Below are positions 52,977-64,000 of a stretch of 64,000 nt of DNA, in pieces. The translations under genes were made by a program, and so were the position numbers. The notes below the pieces were generated by a model that searched no databases, was not told the DNA's origin, and saw only the letters and a list, made by a program, of their open reading frames with translations. The DNA is from Anagrus nilaparvatae. Lineage: Eukaryota > Arthropoda > Insecta > Hymenoptera > Mymaridae. Within the stretch, counting starts at the first letter, position 1; each line of letters starts with the position of its first letter. Location of the stretch: NCBI GenBank assembly GCA_022575985.1, contig JAKSXM010000147.1:17394001-17458000 (forward strand), given 5' to 3'.

Positions 52977-55340
52977 AGCATATAATCCTGCTATAGGGTC
53001 TAATTTCTAGGAACAGTAGGCCCATTCAGGTAAACTGAGGGTATGAAGGATGTTTTGTCTCAACCACCACAACCTGTTTTGAAAGTTACGAGCAAATCGT
53101 ATTCCCAAACAGTTGACAATCATCTTTCTCTGTCTTTTGCTGATGCTAAAGCTTCTCGCGTTTCTCTTGCAGCCTCTTTCTGTTTTCTTCTTCCTGGAGC
53201 AATATCTTCTTCTTCCTTTGCCTTTTTAACTTTTTCCTGTTTTTTTCATTTATTTAGAGTTCTCCATTTTCTATTTCCTGATTGATTGAGGACAGGTCTA
53301 TTTTCTATCCATTTTCTATTTCCTGATTGATTGAAGAGAGTTTTGAGAAGGTATCCTCGCTTGTTTTTTTCTCCGTATTCCCGTTTTTTTGTGAGCTCTC
53401 GGGAGAGGATATCGAGTAGAGCCTCTTAAGCGAGTCTTCATTTCTTCCATTCATTTCTTTAGGGAGAACTGCGTGTATCATCGATACTGATTTGGCTTGC
53501 CACTCCTTAATACCAGCGATTCTACTACGCTGGCAAACTTTCGGACTCCATTTTTTATCACCATGCTCGCGTTCTTCTGAAAATAGCCGAAATGCTACTG
53601 TATATCAATTATGGTCTCCAGAAGTTTACCGTAGTATCGTTTTTCAGCATCAAATCTTTCCTATACAGTCTTCAGACCTTTACCCACCTGGGTTTCTTCG
53701 AAGGTCTGTTGTATACACCATATCTTGCAAGTATATCTTGCATGCTGAAATGTTAATAAATAATATATTTTTTAGCTTGATAAGACGTGTGGAAGACACG
53801 CAAAACCTAACAAATAAAAAAGCTTGTATCTTTTTTCATTTATTTGCCCTCTTGGTCGAGAAATTCTCATTAATATTTATTTTATAAATAATGGGTGTTA
53901 AGAAAATGATGTATATAAATTATATGTGTATGTAAAAGAGAGAGAGAGAGTAAATATGCACGCCGTATCCGGCCACTGGCCCGATCGGTAGTGTGCGCCT
54001 TGCCGTGTTTTAAGTAACACCTATTCTGTTTAATAAAGGCAACGTTATAAGCACAAGTCAATAAATATATATATTAATTTATTAATAACTATCCACCTCA
54101 TCCTCATCCACCTCTTCACTAGTTAGTTTTAATTACAGTTCCACAATATTTGGTCTTTCGAAATAAAGTTTTAATAAAAAATTGGAAATAACTATCAGCA
54201 TAGAATCGGCGCCATTAATCTCTTTTGAAGTTAAATCGGCAAAATTTTTTTTTTTCATTACAAAAATTGTTTTCTTATTATATTTATGTTGTGCCAAATT
54301 TAAAAAAAAAAAATATTCCAATTTACATTCAAAATTAATTAATTTAAAAAAAAAATTAAAAAAAAAAACCCTGTAGATGTTTCATGGAATTGATGCTTAA
54401 AATTTATGGAGAGAGACGCGCGCAACTTACTGCAAATACCAACGAAGAATTGTCAACGCTTTATTTTTCTCGAATGTGAAGGAAGACGTGTGCATCACTT
54501 TGAAGACACCAACAAAGGTTAGTCATCGTCATATTCTTTACTTTCGTGACAAAGACGCGCGCAGCATTTATAGATGTTTACATTTACAAGGTTCTTCTCT
54601 TCTTATAATTTCAAGTAACATCATCTTTTTTTTTTTTCTTTTTTAATACTTATTGTTATTTATGTAAAATACATTTTAAAATAATAAGACTTACTTAAAA
54701 TAATAATTAAATTTATACATTTTATATAAATTCATAATATTTTAAATTTTATATTAGTCAAACTCTGAAAATAAATTAAAATAAATTTTTAACCTAAAAT
54801 AAATTAGCTATATGCGCATTTATATTTAGCAGTAGCTTTCAAATATTTAAAATAATAGCCTTTCTTTTTACTTTATTATTTTAATAAAAAAATTTAATTG
54901 AATTTCTTTGTAATGTAAAAAATTTTTATGTATTATTTATTTATTACTCCATATCTCTCTTTCTTTATTACTCTCGTTATTTTAAAAGGACATTATTTAT
55001 AAGGAAAATATTTTTAAATTAAAATTGTCCTGGTCTTTTCGGTTTTAGAGCTGTGTCATTGACATTGAAAATAAAAACTTATCTTACAGCTATATTTTTT
55101 TACAACAAATTACACCATAAACTCTTTTGATTAGCCTTTATTTTTCATTATCAACTAAAAAAGAGAAAGAAAATAGCAAAATAATTTTTAAATATTGAAT
55201 AAAAAGCTATATGCAAATTTATATGTAGCATTAGCTCTAAAAATATTTAAGGATTACATTATTTACTATGTTTTCCTTTTTTTATTTTTCCCTTTTATTT
55301 TTTATATACATTTTAATTAATTATAAAATAATCTAAGACT
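52977..55340 (+). other. Region upstream of BEL/Pao copy 2, possible LTR and leader
   Basis: Polyadenylation-type AATAAAGGCAACG at 54033 and AGAGAGAGAG repeats suggest an LTR within 53900-54130. CCAACAAAGGTTAGTCATCG (54510) recalls the leader of the other BEL copy. Open frames at 53043-53285 and 53492-53887 show no recognisable domain. No gene is supported. Confidence 0.35.
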
Positions 55341-57303
55341 ATGGCTTACCTGATTTTGGCTCAAAATGATCTCATGCCTAGAATTGAAAAAGCTTACATC
55401 AATTTTGAAAAAGAAGCGGACAAAATGTCTTATGCTTCTTGTAAGGTAAAAATGCAAGGGTTAAAGGATAATTGGCAAAAATTCGAGCAACATCATCATA
55501 AATTGTTCAAACAAACTAACGTGACCGATCTCATAAAAGATCAACCATACTATACATCAAATCTTTTTGAAATTTATTATGAAAAATATTTACAAGAGCT
55601 TAGTTTATTTCAAGATTATTTGGATGCTCATACCCCAGCACCAAACAATCAATTTAATTCTACCTTTAATGATAATAGTAATAATAACAATCAAACAATA
55701 TTAAAAACTGTTGATGATGATTTTGAACGTCTCCGAAGACTTAAATTGCCAGGTTTTTGTGGTAACTTTAAGGAATGGGAATCCTTTCGCGATATTTTCT
55801 GTTCTATAGTAGTTGATAAACCAGGTGTCCCAGATATAACCAAACTCAGGCACCTCAGAACACATTTTAAAGGTGATGCGGCTAGTCAAAAGCTATTTTA
55901 ACTGATATCAATTTTAATGTAGTTTGAGAAAAACTATGCGATAAGTATGAAAACAAACGACGTTTGGTTATTTCTCATGTCGCGGCTATTTTTTCTTTAA
56001 AAAAATGTCAAAACCCTCGTCAGATGATTTAAAAGTAATTTTAGTACGTATCAATACCCCTTTATCAACATTAAAATTGTTGGGCCGTCCAATAGATATG
56101 TGGGATGACTTGATAATTTTCCACATTCTTTCTTTGTTTGATAATGAAACAAAGAATCAATGGGAACTTTATTTAAGTACTTTATCATTGTCAGTTAATT
56201 CAAATAATATCGCATCAAACACTGCTACTGTAGCAACTGAATCAACCAATTTTAATTCAGACCCTCCTACATTTAACATTTTAATTAAATTTTATTTTTT
56301 TTTAATACTTGAGTCAATTGAAAAAAATAATAGTAGTTTGGTAAATTCAGTTTCTAAAAACACCAATGTTTCAACCCAACCCAAAGATAAAATTTTTCAT
56401 GTATAAGCAAACAGTAAAAACAAAGAAAATAAAGAAGTAAACATGTGTAAAAACAATCATTATCTGAATAAATATCCTAATTTAATTAAAATGACTCAAC
56501 AGGCCAGATATGAGTTTGTAAAATCTTTGCCCAGATGTAGCAATATTTTTGGTAACCATGCTTCTTCTAAATGTAAATTCAGATTTTGTTGCAATATCTG
56601 TAAAAAGAAACATCATACCTCTTTACATGATGATAATTTTGTAAAACCTATCAATCAAAGACCTCAAGGTACAAATAATAGTAATTCAGATTTAGGCCCA
56701 AACTCAAACTCATCTGTGACACAAATTGCTCGTAGTTCACATGTTACGTCAGTAAATTTTATTAATTCTCCTTCTCAAACTTTACTGTCTACTGCAGTCG
56801 TTAGGGTGGTAAATGAGGATAACCATGAATTTTTTGCTCGAGCCTTGGTAGATCAGGCGTCCTAAGCTTCATTCATTATTCAGTCGTTATGTAAAAGGTT
56901 ATGTACAAGTCATGTGACCACTAGTTTACTTATTTCAGGTATAGGTGGTAAATGTGACTATACTTGCAAAAAGGTAGTCATTTTTCAAATTAAACCTCGT
57001 TTCTTCTGTGATTTCTCAATCATGATCCAGGCCTATGTTTTACCTAAAGTATCTACTCATGCACCAACTGCAGATTTGAAAACTGAAAATTTGGCGCATA
57101 TTTCTAACTTAACCCTGGCTGATCCTGGTTTCTGCAAGCGAGGTCAAATTGAAATTCTTCTGAGCACTTCGGTTCACCCTTCCATAATTGAAGAGGATGT
57201 AAGACGAGGTGCTGATTGCGAACCTATTGCCACAAAATCCAAATTAGGATATATTATCACAGGCACACAAAAAAAAAAAAGTCATGTACCAGAAGGATTT
57301 TAG
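55341..57303 (+). pseudogene. BEL/Pao retrotransposon gag and protease, decayed
   Basis: Fragments in order: gag N-terminal part (55341-55901) with LRRLKLPGFCGNFKEWESFR and LRTHFKGDAAS; gag middle (56005-56406) with MWDDLIIFHILSLFD; zinc-knuckle region (56443-56865) with CSNIFGNHASSKCKFRFC and CNICKKKHHTSLH, running into the retropepsin start ARALVDQAS; protease remainder (56914-57303) with ISGIGG, YVLPKV and LADPGF. Frameshifts and stops separate the pieces, notably a stop directly after the protease active-site region. The downstream polymerase is mostly lost; a remnant is at 58831. Confidence 0.85.
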
Positions 57304-57339
57304 AGAAAATTATGTTTTTTATCTATTCAAGGACGAAAC

Positions 57340-57715
57340 TGATTGCCGCCATGTTGGATCCGCCATAATGGAATTTGAAAAAATAAAATATTACTATCAA
57401 ATTTGGGATTAGCATACCCAAAAATCCTATAAAAATAACTTTCTTAGAAATTTATTTACTAAATGTTTATTTTGATGAATTACATCTGCCATATATGTTC
57501 CGCCATATTGAATTACAAAATTTTTAAATTTTAATTAAATTTTGATAATTTTAGAAACAATATTTATTAAAAATCATCATTAATTATCTTAGCTATTCAT
57601 TTTACATCTTTTTTGGGAAATTTTTGATTTTTATAACAATTTTTTATCCGCCATAATGAATCTGACATCTTGGATTTATGAAATTCAAAATTCCGCCCCG
57701 CTTAAATAAAAGCCT
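57340..57715. repeat. CCGCCAT-type imperfect repeats
   Basis: GCCGCCATGTTGGATCCGCC (57339), ATGTTCCGCCATATTGAATT (57495) and ATCCGCCATAATGAATCTGA (57647) recur at about 150-bp spacing, each followed by AAATT-rich sequence. They are degenerate satellite-like units. Confidence 0.5.
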
Positions 57716-57783
57716 ATTCACTAAGGATGATTTAAAAAAAATAATTAATCATTTTCAATTATACCAGTCCTAGGAACTGTCGT

Positions 57784-58685
57784 TTGAACAAAAATATTGC
57801 TTAAGGCGCCACTGTGCGTCGGTCGTATCCTCCTTGTTAAGGTTCATGGACAACATAGGAGGACCCAAACCAGAGAAGCGAAGATTGTTGATGTCCGTGG
57901 TCAACTCTGTCCTGCTTTAAGGATCAGAGATCTGGACGGATATCACCAAACCTGCCAAATACAGGCATAAAATATCGTCTGGGCAGTGGCAAGCAGCACT
58001 AAGGATCGCCTGCGCGTACCATACGGTATCCCTTGAGGCGATCCAGGTAGTAGCATCGATCGTACCCATCGACATGCTAGCGTTGGAGCGGAAATACATT
58101 TACGATAGTGTAGAGGGTCGCGAAGTGGCATCCATTGGCATAAGGTGGCAACAGAGGAGTGCTTGCACTGCCCAGGCGTGAAGGATACAGTGGAGCACAC
58201 ATTCTTCGGATGTGTGCACTACGTAGAGAGGCGCCTGCCCTTCTCGATTTGGGGGCCAGAGAAGGTAGTCCCGGAAATGCTACGGAGTCCCAAAAACTGG
58301 AACAAAGTAGCAGAGTACGTGAGGGCCACCTTGTTGAAGAAGAAATATGAGGGCTTTTTATCGTAGAGTGCTCTCCTGTCCCTATGCAGGGGGGAAGGCA
58401 GTTGCCAGCTGCCTAGGCTGCGCGTCCCAAACTGAAGTTATACCTGGGAGTTCCGGTTTGGGACAAACAAGCGCGGGGGTATTAAAGTGTGTTTATCTAG
58501 TAAGAATCTGGAGCGTAGCTGGTGAACGCATTCGCCGGTGGTCTCTCAGTTGTACCCTTTGTACAACTGGGCGGTTATGGAAGTTTGCGGCTCCTTAAGG
58601 CCCGAAAATACTCCATAGCTGACGTAAGATTCACATATTTCCCTTGAAAAAAAAGGAAAAAAAAAATAATAATAATAATTAATTA
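57784..58685 (+). mobile_element. 3' fragment of an R1-clade non-LTR retrotransposon
   Basis: Noticeably GC-richer than its surroundings. Translation in shifting frames gives the end of an R1-type reverse transcriptase and its C-terminal region: MSVVNSVLL, AALRIACAYHTVSLEAIQVV and IPIDMLALERK-like text, then a C-terminal CCHC finger CLHCPGVKDTVEHTFFGC with RSPKNWNKVAEYVRATLLKK. It ends in A-rich sequence with (AAT)n near 58645-58685. 5'-truncated, as usual for LINEs, and inserted into the BEL/Pao copy. It carries frameshifts, so it is dead. Confidence 0.85.
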
Positions 58686-58825
58686 TTGTCAATTCAAATA
58701 TTAGATATGAAATGGTATGATGGTATACAATGAGCTTTTAAAATTGATAAACACATTCCTATAAAAACCGTTATACTTAATCACAAGATTAATTTAGTCC
58801 ATAAATTCTTGAAAGAAAATAAAAA

Positions 58826-59035
58826 TATCTTTTTTCTTCAGCTGATAAAAGTAACGCTACTCAATGTTTAGGTATAGATAAAACATAAGAAAATGTGCAG
58901 TAATCTTTTATTAGACAATAAAACTTATGAACTTATTACTGATAATACTGACCAAAAATTTATTGTTCTTGAATACTTACAGAAATCTGTGTATGAAATT
59001 TCAAAATATCTTAATAATTTTAACTATTTAGATAT
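58826..59035 (+). pseudogene. BEL/Pao reverse-transcriptase-region remnant
   Basis: FSADKSNATQCLGI-type coding at about 58838-58886 is a motif of BEL/Pao reverse transcriptase regions. The rest is degenerate. It is likely the same element as 55341-57303, separated by the R1 fragment. Confidence 0.5.
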
Positions 59036-59038
59036 ACA

Positions 59039-59622
59039 CCATTGAATAAAGGCTAAAATACGGGCAAACTTGGACAAAAATCCTCCAGAAATGAAAAGTT
59101 GTGGAATGTGTTGGTTTTAGGCTAATTTGAAAGGGGAAACAAAATCGGACATTTCAACCCAGTGCTATACATGCAAAATTTTATATCCACAAACATACTA
59201 TTATATGTAAAAAACCTTACATACCCACTTTTGACTACCAAAAAATCAAAAAAATTCATCAAAAACGCATTTTTTTTTCTTTCGTGAAATATCGATTTTT
59301 GAAAATTTAGTAAAAAAGGTCTAAACTTTGACCGCTTATAGCTCGGTCCCAGTGCGTCCGACTGAAAAATTTCTAAGGACCATTTTCGTCGAAAATTTTC
59401 TGAGCTACAATTTTTATTTGAAACTTTTTTTTATATTTTGCTTACTTTTTGATTTATTTGCAAAAAACCGTTTTGCTCATCTTTCTTCCCCCCTGGGGGC
59501 GCCCAGCACTAGTTTGAAATGTCCGATTTTGTTTCCCCTTTCAAATTAGCCTAAAACCAACACATTCCACAACTTTTCATTTCTGGAGGATTTTCGTCCA
59601 AGTTGAGATCTTCATTCAATGG
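59039..59622. mobile_element. 584-bp foldback element
   Basis: Ends CCATTGAATAAAGG and ATTCAATGG complement; arms pair over ~130 bp (TTGTGGAATGTGTTGGTTTT with AAAACCAACACATTCCACAA; GGGGAAACAAAATCGGACAT with its complement). No transposase. Confidence 0.8.
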
Positions 59623-59910
59623 CCTAATAGGAAATATCATAAACTTTAGTTAACTTGCACTGAAACTATTCTTGCAAAAGTTTTATGCCTTATTAAAATC
59701 ACACAATCCTAATTTTTTGACTGAATTACCTATGACCAGTCATTTGTGACATTAATTCTACAGCTTCATTTCTTTCTTAATCTATATGTAAGATTTTACA
59801 AAATTGTTGCCCTGTAGTAAAATCTCATATATAAAACAGTTTTGAATTAAAGGAAAAACTCTCTAACATTTTTGTTCCTGATAAACACATATTAATTTCT
59901 CTTGACGTCA

Positions 59911-62016
59911 CCTATTTTTTTTGGTAGGTGGTCAATTTTACCAAAATCACTTTACCAATTTTTTTTTCCAAAAATTTTTTTACCAAAAATATTTTTTAGC
60001 AATTACTTTTTCCAAAAAAATTTTTTCAAAATTCAAATTATTTAAAATTAATTTAAAATTTTTTTATGTGGTCTTTTGTTTTTTTTTTAATATTAATACA
60101 AAATTATTTAGTATAAAATCTTAACCATAAATTATAAGTTGTATTTGGTTCACAATACTTTGTTATTTAAAATTTTTGGTTATTTAATTTTAAATTTTAA
60201 ATAGTAAATTTTATATTTTAAATTATTAAAATTTTTTATTTTAAATTCGTAAATTTTATTATGTATGAAAAAATTGAAATTATTCGGTCTAAAAAATCAG
60301 TTCTATTAAACATCGATGGCTACCTATATTACAAACATTCTTGTGATCCTCAGAGAAGAGCTTATTGGATATGTAAAAAAAAAAAAACTTGTGGTGTCAG
60401 AAGTATAACAGTAGTTAAAAACGGAATAATAAATGTCGTAAAAGGTCCTGACGATGAAGATTATGAACATATTATCCATGCCCCTAATCCAGAAGAAGTA
60501 GAAGCAGCAAAGATCGTGAACAGTTTGAAGCGTGCAGCTGGTCAACACCCAGAAGAGCCACCTTCACGAATTTTGAGAAATGAATTGAGAAATGTACCAT
60601 CTGGTTAGTTACAACTAAGGTAAATTCTTAAGCCTAACCTCATTAATTATATTTCTGAAAATTTCATAGAAGTCATAGCTGAACTGCCCGATCGAATCAA
60701 CTTACGTAAAGGAATGTCACGCACACGTTTGTAAAAAATGCCTGCAACCCCACAAAATTTACAAGACTTGGAGGAAATCCCTAACGAATACAAGCAATCA
60801 TTATATGGAGACAACTTTTTCCTTTGCGATTCCTATGAGAATGATGAAGTTGAAGAATTTGGAAGAATTCTAATATTTGCCACAAAAGAAAATATAAGAC
60901 AGCTTTTTAGATGCAATACCTGGTTTGTGGATGGAACTTTCAAGTGTGCGCCATTAATTTTTTTTCAATTTTTCGTTATCATGGGGGCTAATAATGGGGG
61001 CTCTAATTTCGCATTTAGATCGAAAAGGGAAACTTCAAACAACTGATTTACCACTAGTTTATTCACTTCTCGAATTTCGTATCAAAAGGTTTTTGAAATT
61101 ACAATATCATCCGTACGTAATTTAAATATTCAAGTAAATATGCCATCAACAATAATGACTGATTATGAGCAAAGTATAATTCTTGCTGCTAAAGAAGTGA
61201 TTGGGGAGAAAAATATTAAATGTCTTCTATTTCATCTTTGTCATAATATTTACTGTCATATCCAATCTGAAGGATTGCAAGCACGATACCGTGATCCAAA
61301 TGATAGAACAATTGAAGTAGCTAGCCACATGATTTGCGCTTTGGCATTTACACCACCAGACCAAGTTAAAGATACTTTTATAAACATCAAAGAAGAAATT
61401 CCAGAAGATTTAATTCCAGTTTATGATTGTTTTGGAATAAATTATGTACTTGGCAGGCCTTCTAGAAGGCAAAATCGTCGAGGTAGACCACTCATGATTC
61501 CGCCTATTTACCCTCCTAAGCTGTGGAATGTACCATTCTGTTTTACAAGGAACTGATCGAACAAATAATAATTCGGAAGGTTGGCATAATCGCCTGCAAA
61601 CTGTTATCGGTAAACATCATCCAAGTATACATGCGTTTTTGAGTGAGTAAAAGAAGGAAAAAGTAGATACGGAGATTATGATACGGCTGTTACAATTAGG
61701 CCAAGAAGTAAAGAAGGGTAAGGATCCAAAGCGAAGATTAAAAGAAGAAAGGCTCCTGTCAATTGTTCTACAATATAACGATTATTTGGAAAGGAATGAA
61801 GTTATACAATATTTGAAGAATATTGGCTATTATATAAATTTTTAAAAAAATAATTTGGAAATTTGAAAAAAAAATTTTTATTTATATTGGTAAAAAAAAT
61901 TTTTGGACAAAATATAATTGGAAATAAATTTTTTTGGTAAAAATAATTTTGGTAAAAATTTTTTTTGGAAAAAAAAAATTGGTAACATTGACCCCCAACC
62001 ATTTTTTTTTCCAATG
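59911..62016 (+). mobile_element. Decayed MULE transposon with degenerate inverted repeats
   Basis: The left flank (TTTTTTTTGGTAGGTGGTCAA, then repeated TTTACCAAAA/TTTTTCCAAAAA) is complementary in style and order to the right flank (TTTTTGGTAAAAA..., TTGACCCCCAACCATTTTTT in complement). Together they bracket a FLYWCH/MULE transposase pseudogene. This fits a Phantom-like MULE; exact ends and target duplication could not be fixed. Confidence 0.65.
60261..61844 (+). pseudogene. FLYWCH + MULE transposase pseudogene
   Basis: The FLYWCH finger is at 60261-60608 (LNIDGYLYYKHS, AYWICKKKKTCGVRSITV, HIIHAPNPEEVEA). The exon appears to splice at CTG|GTTAGT to CATAG near 60669. The transposase continues with LQDLEEIP, WFVDGTFKCAP (first catalytic Asp), TDYEQSI (second Asp), LFHLCHNIYCHIQ, and RTNNNSEGWHNRL (Glu). 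It is broken by an in-frame TAA near 60732, by a frameshift near 61010-61040 with lost sequence, and by another near 61515. Unlike the spliced gene at 4.2-12.3 kb, this copy is clearly dead. Confidence 0.8.
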
Positions 62017-62019
62017 TTT

Positions 62020-64000
62020 CCACAGATCAAGTCATCCAATCTTTAGACACAAGATTTAATAATATCCACTTAAAGTCAAATTTACCATATCACTTATTAG
62101 TTTTTATCATCGGTTACATCTTTGATAATCTGTTCTTTCCTCAATTGAATATAAGCATTTTTCTTCTCTAAAAGTTATTGCTCGAAATATAGGGTTTAAG
62201 TATGTCTGGCATAAAGAGGGAAGATTTTTGGTAAAGAAATCGAGTGGTGACCGTGCGCAATATTTTACATCAGCCACAGAATTAAAAGCTATATGGGAAT
62301 GCTATTCAGAAAGAAGCAGTACAGCAGTAAATCCACTACATAACCATAATCATCACAGAGAGACAAAAATATCACAGAAACCCACAATAACTGACTGGAG
62401 GACTCACGCAACGACACATTTAAGACAGGATTTGTTAATGCAGCGTCACTTAAGCGTCATTTTAAGCAATTTCGTAAATTACTTGAAGATGATTCATCCT
62501 ATCATGTGATGGGAGTTGCTGAATCTCGTTTTGGTGAGGCTGTTGAAGACAATATCATAACGATAGAGGGATACAGTTTGATCAGGCAAGATCGTAACAC
62601 CTAAGGTGGTGGGGTCGTTTTATACATCAAAAACAATTTAAGAGCCAAAGTTTTAGCACGATCCAATACAACACAAAAAGGCAAACCAACTTGCTTCGAA
62701 TATATTATGTGTCGCATTTCAGGCAAAAAAACTCCACCTATCTTTGTCTGTGTAATATATCGTCCATCTTATGTTCCCTTTGATGATGATCTTCACTTTC
62801 TTTCTAACTTAAGGGACTTGAGTTCAAACTACAGTCATAAGATAATTATGGGCGATCTAAATATTGATATGCGTACTGATAGTAGCAATACTGTTTCCGT
62901 AAAAAATATCTTTAGTGAGTTATCACTCCGTTTAATTAACCATCGAGCAACACGTCATCCTCCAGGCTCTAGCATATGCAATACCTGGCTTGATTTTATG
63001 TGCGTGGATACCAATGATACAGTACTCAACTACCACAATAAAATTCCGCCTTTTTTAACTGATCATAATCTCATTGAAGTAGAAATAAAAATTTTCATTC
63101 CAAAAATTCCCAAGGAGAGCTTCACTTATAGAAAACTAAACAGCATAACTCCTGCAGCTATTAATGAGGTTTTGATTCGGTCTGATTGGTCAACATTCAA
63201 TAATAACTTAAATTTAGACTCTGCTGTTTCCAATCTCAGTGACAATCTACAGGCTGCAATTCACAAGCTTGCTCCACTCAAAACTATCAATCCTAAAAAG
63301 ACTAAACATCTATGGATTGATGATAAGCTGAACTTTTTAATTCTAAAACGCAAGTCCATTGAACGCCGATATTTAAACTCCAAAAATGCTTCTCTACTGA
63401 CAGACATACTTCAACTTACCGAGGAAATTGAGTCGCTCTCTAAAGTTGCACATAACACATTTTTACGTACAAGACTTGACGAAGCAATTGACAACAATCG
63501 CAACATTTGGCGTGAAACGAGACATTTAGGACTGCTACCCACCCCTCGCAGTGATCTTCACGGGTTTTCTCCGGAGGATCTCAATGTTTACTTTGCTGGA
63601 GTTTCAACTTCAACAATAGAAAACATTGATGAAACTGATGAATTGAATAGTTCAGCATCCAATGATGGGTTCAGTTTTACAGAGGTAACCCTACAAGACG
63701 TAATTCTTGCAGTAGCCCATTTTTCATCGCAGGCGACTGGTACTGATGGCATACCTCAGAAGATAGTTGCAAAGTCACTTCCTGTTATTGGCCCACTTTT
63801 GGTCAAGCTCTTTAATACATCTCTAACAGAAAAGGGCTTTCCCTACAGCTTGGAAAAAATCACTGTTAACAGCTATTAAAAAGACTTCGGTCCCGTCTAC
63901 ACCATCAGATTTCCGTCCTGTTGCTCTCCTTTGTTTCTTGGCAAAAGAATTTGAAAAGCTAGCACGTGACCAGATAACCAACTATATTAGACAGAACAAG
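62020..64000 (+). mobile_element. Non-LTR retrotransposon (endonuclease-RT), running off the window
   Basis: 62150-62330 encodes a typical LINE ORF1 end (VIARNIGFKYVWHKEGRFLV). From about 62500 an apurinic-type endonuclease is read: GVAESRFGE, VLYIKNNLRAK, VCVIYRPSY, IMGDLNIDM and TDHNLIEV (the catalytic His-containing end). From ~63660 the reverse transcriptase begins (SSQATGTDGIPQKI, then after a frameshift FRPVALLCFLAKEFEKL) and continues beyond 64000. Resembles the jockey/CR1 group; the clade is not certain. Confidence 0.85.
62500..63879 (+). pseudogene. LINE endonuclease / RT N-terminal ORF with a stop and a frameshift
   Basis: The longest open stretch is 62707-63879 (390 aa): endonuclease, then a helical linker with the conserved LWIDDKLNFLILKRKSIERR and FLRTRLDEAIDNN segment, then the first RT motifs. 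In-frame TAA at 62602-62604 breaks the endonuclease N-terminal part. Near 63840 the coding continues in another frame (a one-base shift) into the RT fingers. Confidence 0.8.

Noticed and set aside
53492..53887. 131-codon plus-strand frame
   Set aside because: No recognisable domain, composition unlike coding and lies in a probable LTR/leader region; not supported as a gene.
58347..58598. Plus-strand frame over the R1 3' end
   Set aside because: Overlaps the C-terminal finger and 3' UTR of the LINE in another frame.

Overview
The window is AT-rich eukaryotic DNA from an arthropod, most likely an insect (order not determinable here; a hymenopteran is only a guess). The evidence is spliceosomal introns with GT..AG ends, BEL/Pao retroelements, an R1-type and a second non-LTR retrotransposon, MULE-type transposases with FLYWCH fingers, many foldback/MITE repeats and a complete Polinton (Maverick). 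Only two genes look like intact host genes. One is a 7-exon FLYWCH/MULE-transposase-derived gene (4217-12315, +, 620 codons when spliced). The other is a 3-exon RING-like zinc-finger gene (18685-22468, -, 221 codons). An F-box/LRR gene (13357-14705, -) is open over about 449 codons except for one in-frame stop.

The centrepiece is a 19.85-kb Polinton at 29874-49726. It has near-identical terminal inverted repeats and is flanked by the 6-bp target duplication CTTTAA. Its core is read left to right: protein-primed family-B DNA polymerase (33.7-39.1 kb, several exons), FtsK/HerA packaging ATPase (39.4-40.2), a small basic protein with a hydrophobic tail, a conserved Polinton protein of unknown role, a phospholipase-A2-like protein, a chromodomain integrase, penton-like minor capsid protein, pVI-like protein, double-jelly-roll major capsid protein, an uncharacterised protein, adenain-type cysteine protease, and a protein with a PC4-like segment. 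The order is that of a virus-like element: replication, packaging, integration, capsid, maturation. The two flanks carry accessory genes: a minus-strand pair at the left, one of which has a TFIIS N-terminal (LW) domain and a SUMO-interaction-like acidic tail, and small proteins at the right with an LC8-type TQT motif and a myristoylation-type N-terminus.

The element is young (its outer ~100 bp of terminal repeat differ by little more than one 3-nt indel) but already damaged. The ATPase has a frameshift, the small basic protein has a premature TGA, the PLA2-like catalytic His-Asp pair is replaced by Tyr-Asn, and the polymerase reading frame is split by a 25-bp-unit minisatellite.

Left of the Polinton (1-29.8 kb) are the host genes, a family of 125-bp-unit repeats at four sites, a ~400-bp MITE family, a piggyBac-type MITE with TTAA ends and a truncated BEL/Pao gag. 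Right of it (49.7-64 kb) are a 2.37-kb palindromic element, a second decayed BEL/Pao element broken by an R1-like LINE fragment and a foldback element, a decayed MULE with its own inverted repeats, and a non-LTR retrotransposon that runs off the window end. All calls are from reading the sequence and from known family motifs; no database search was run.
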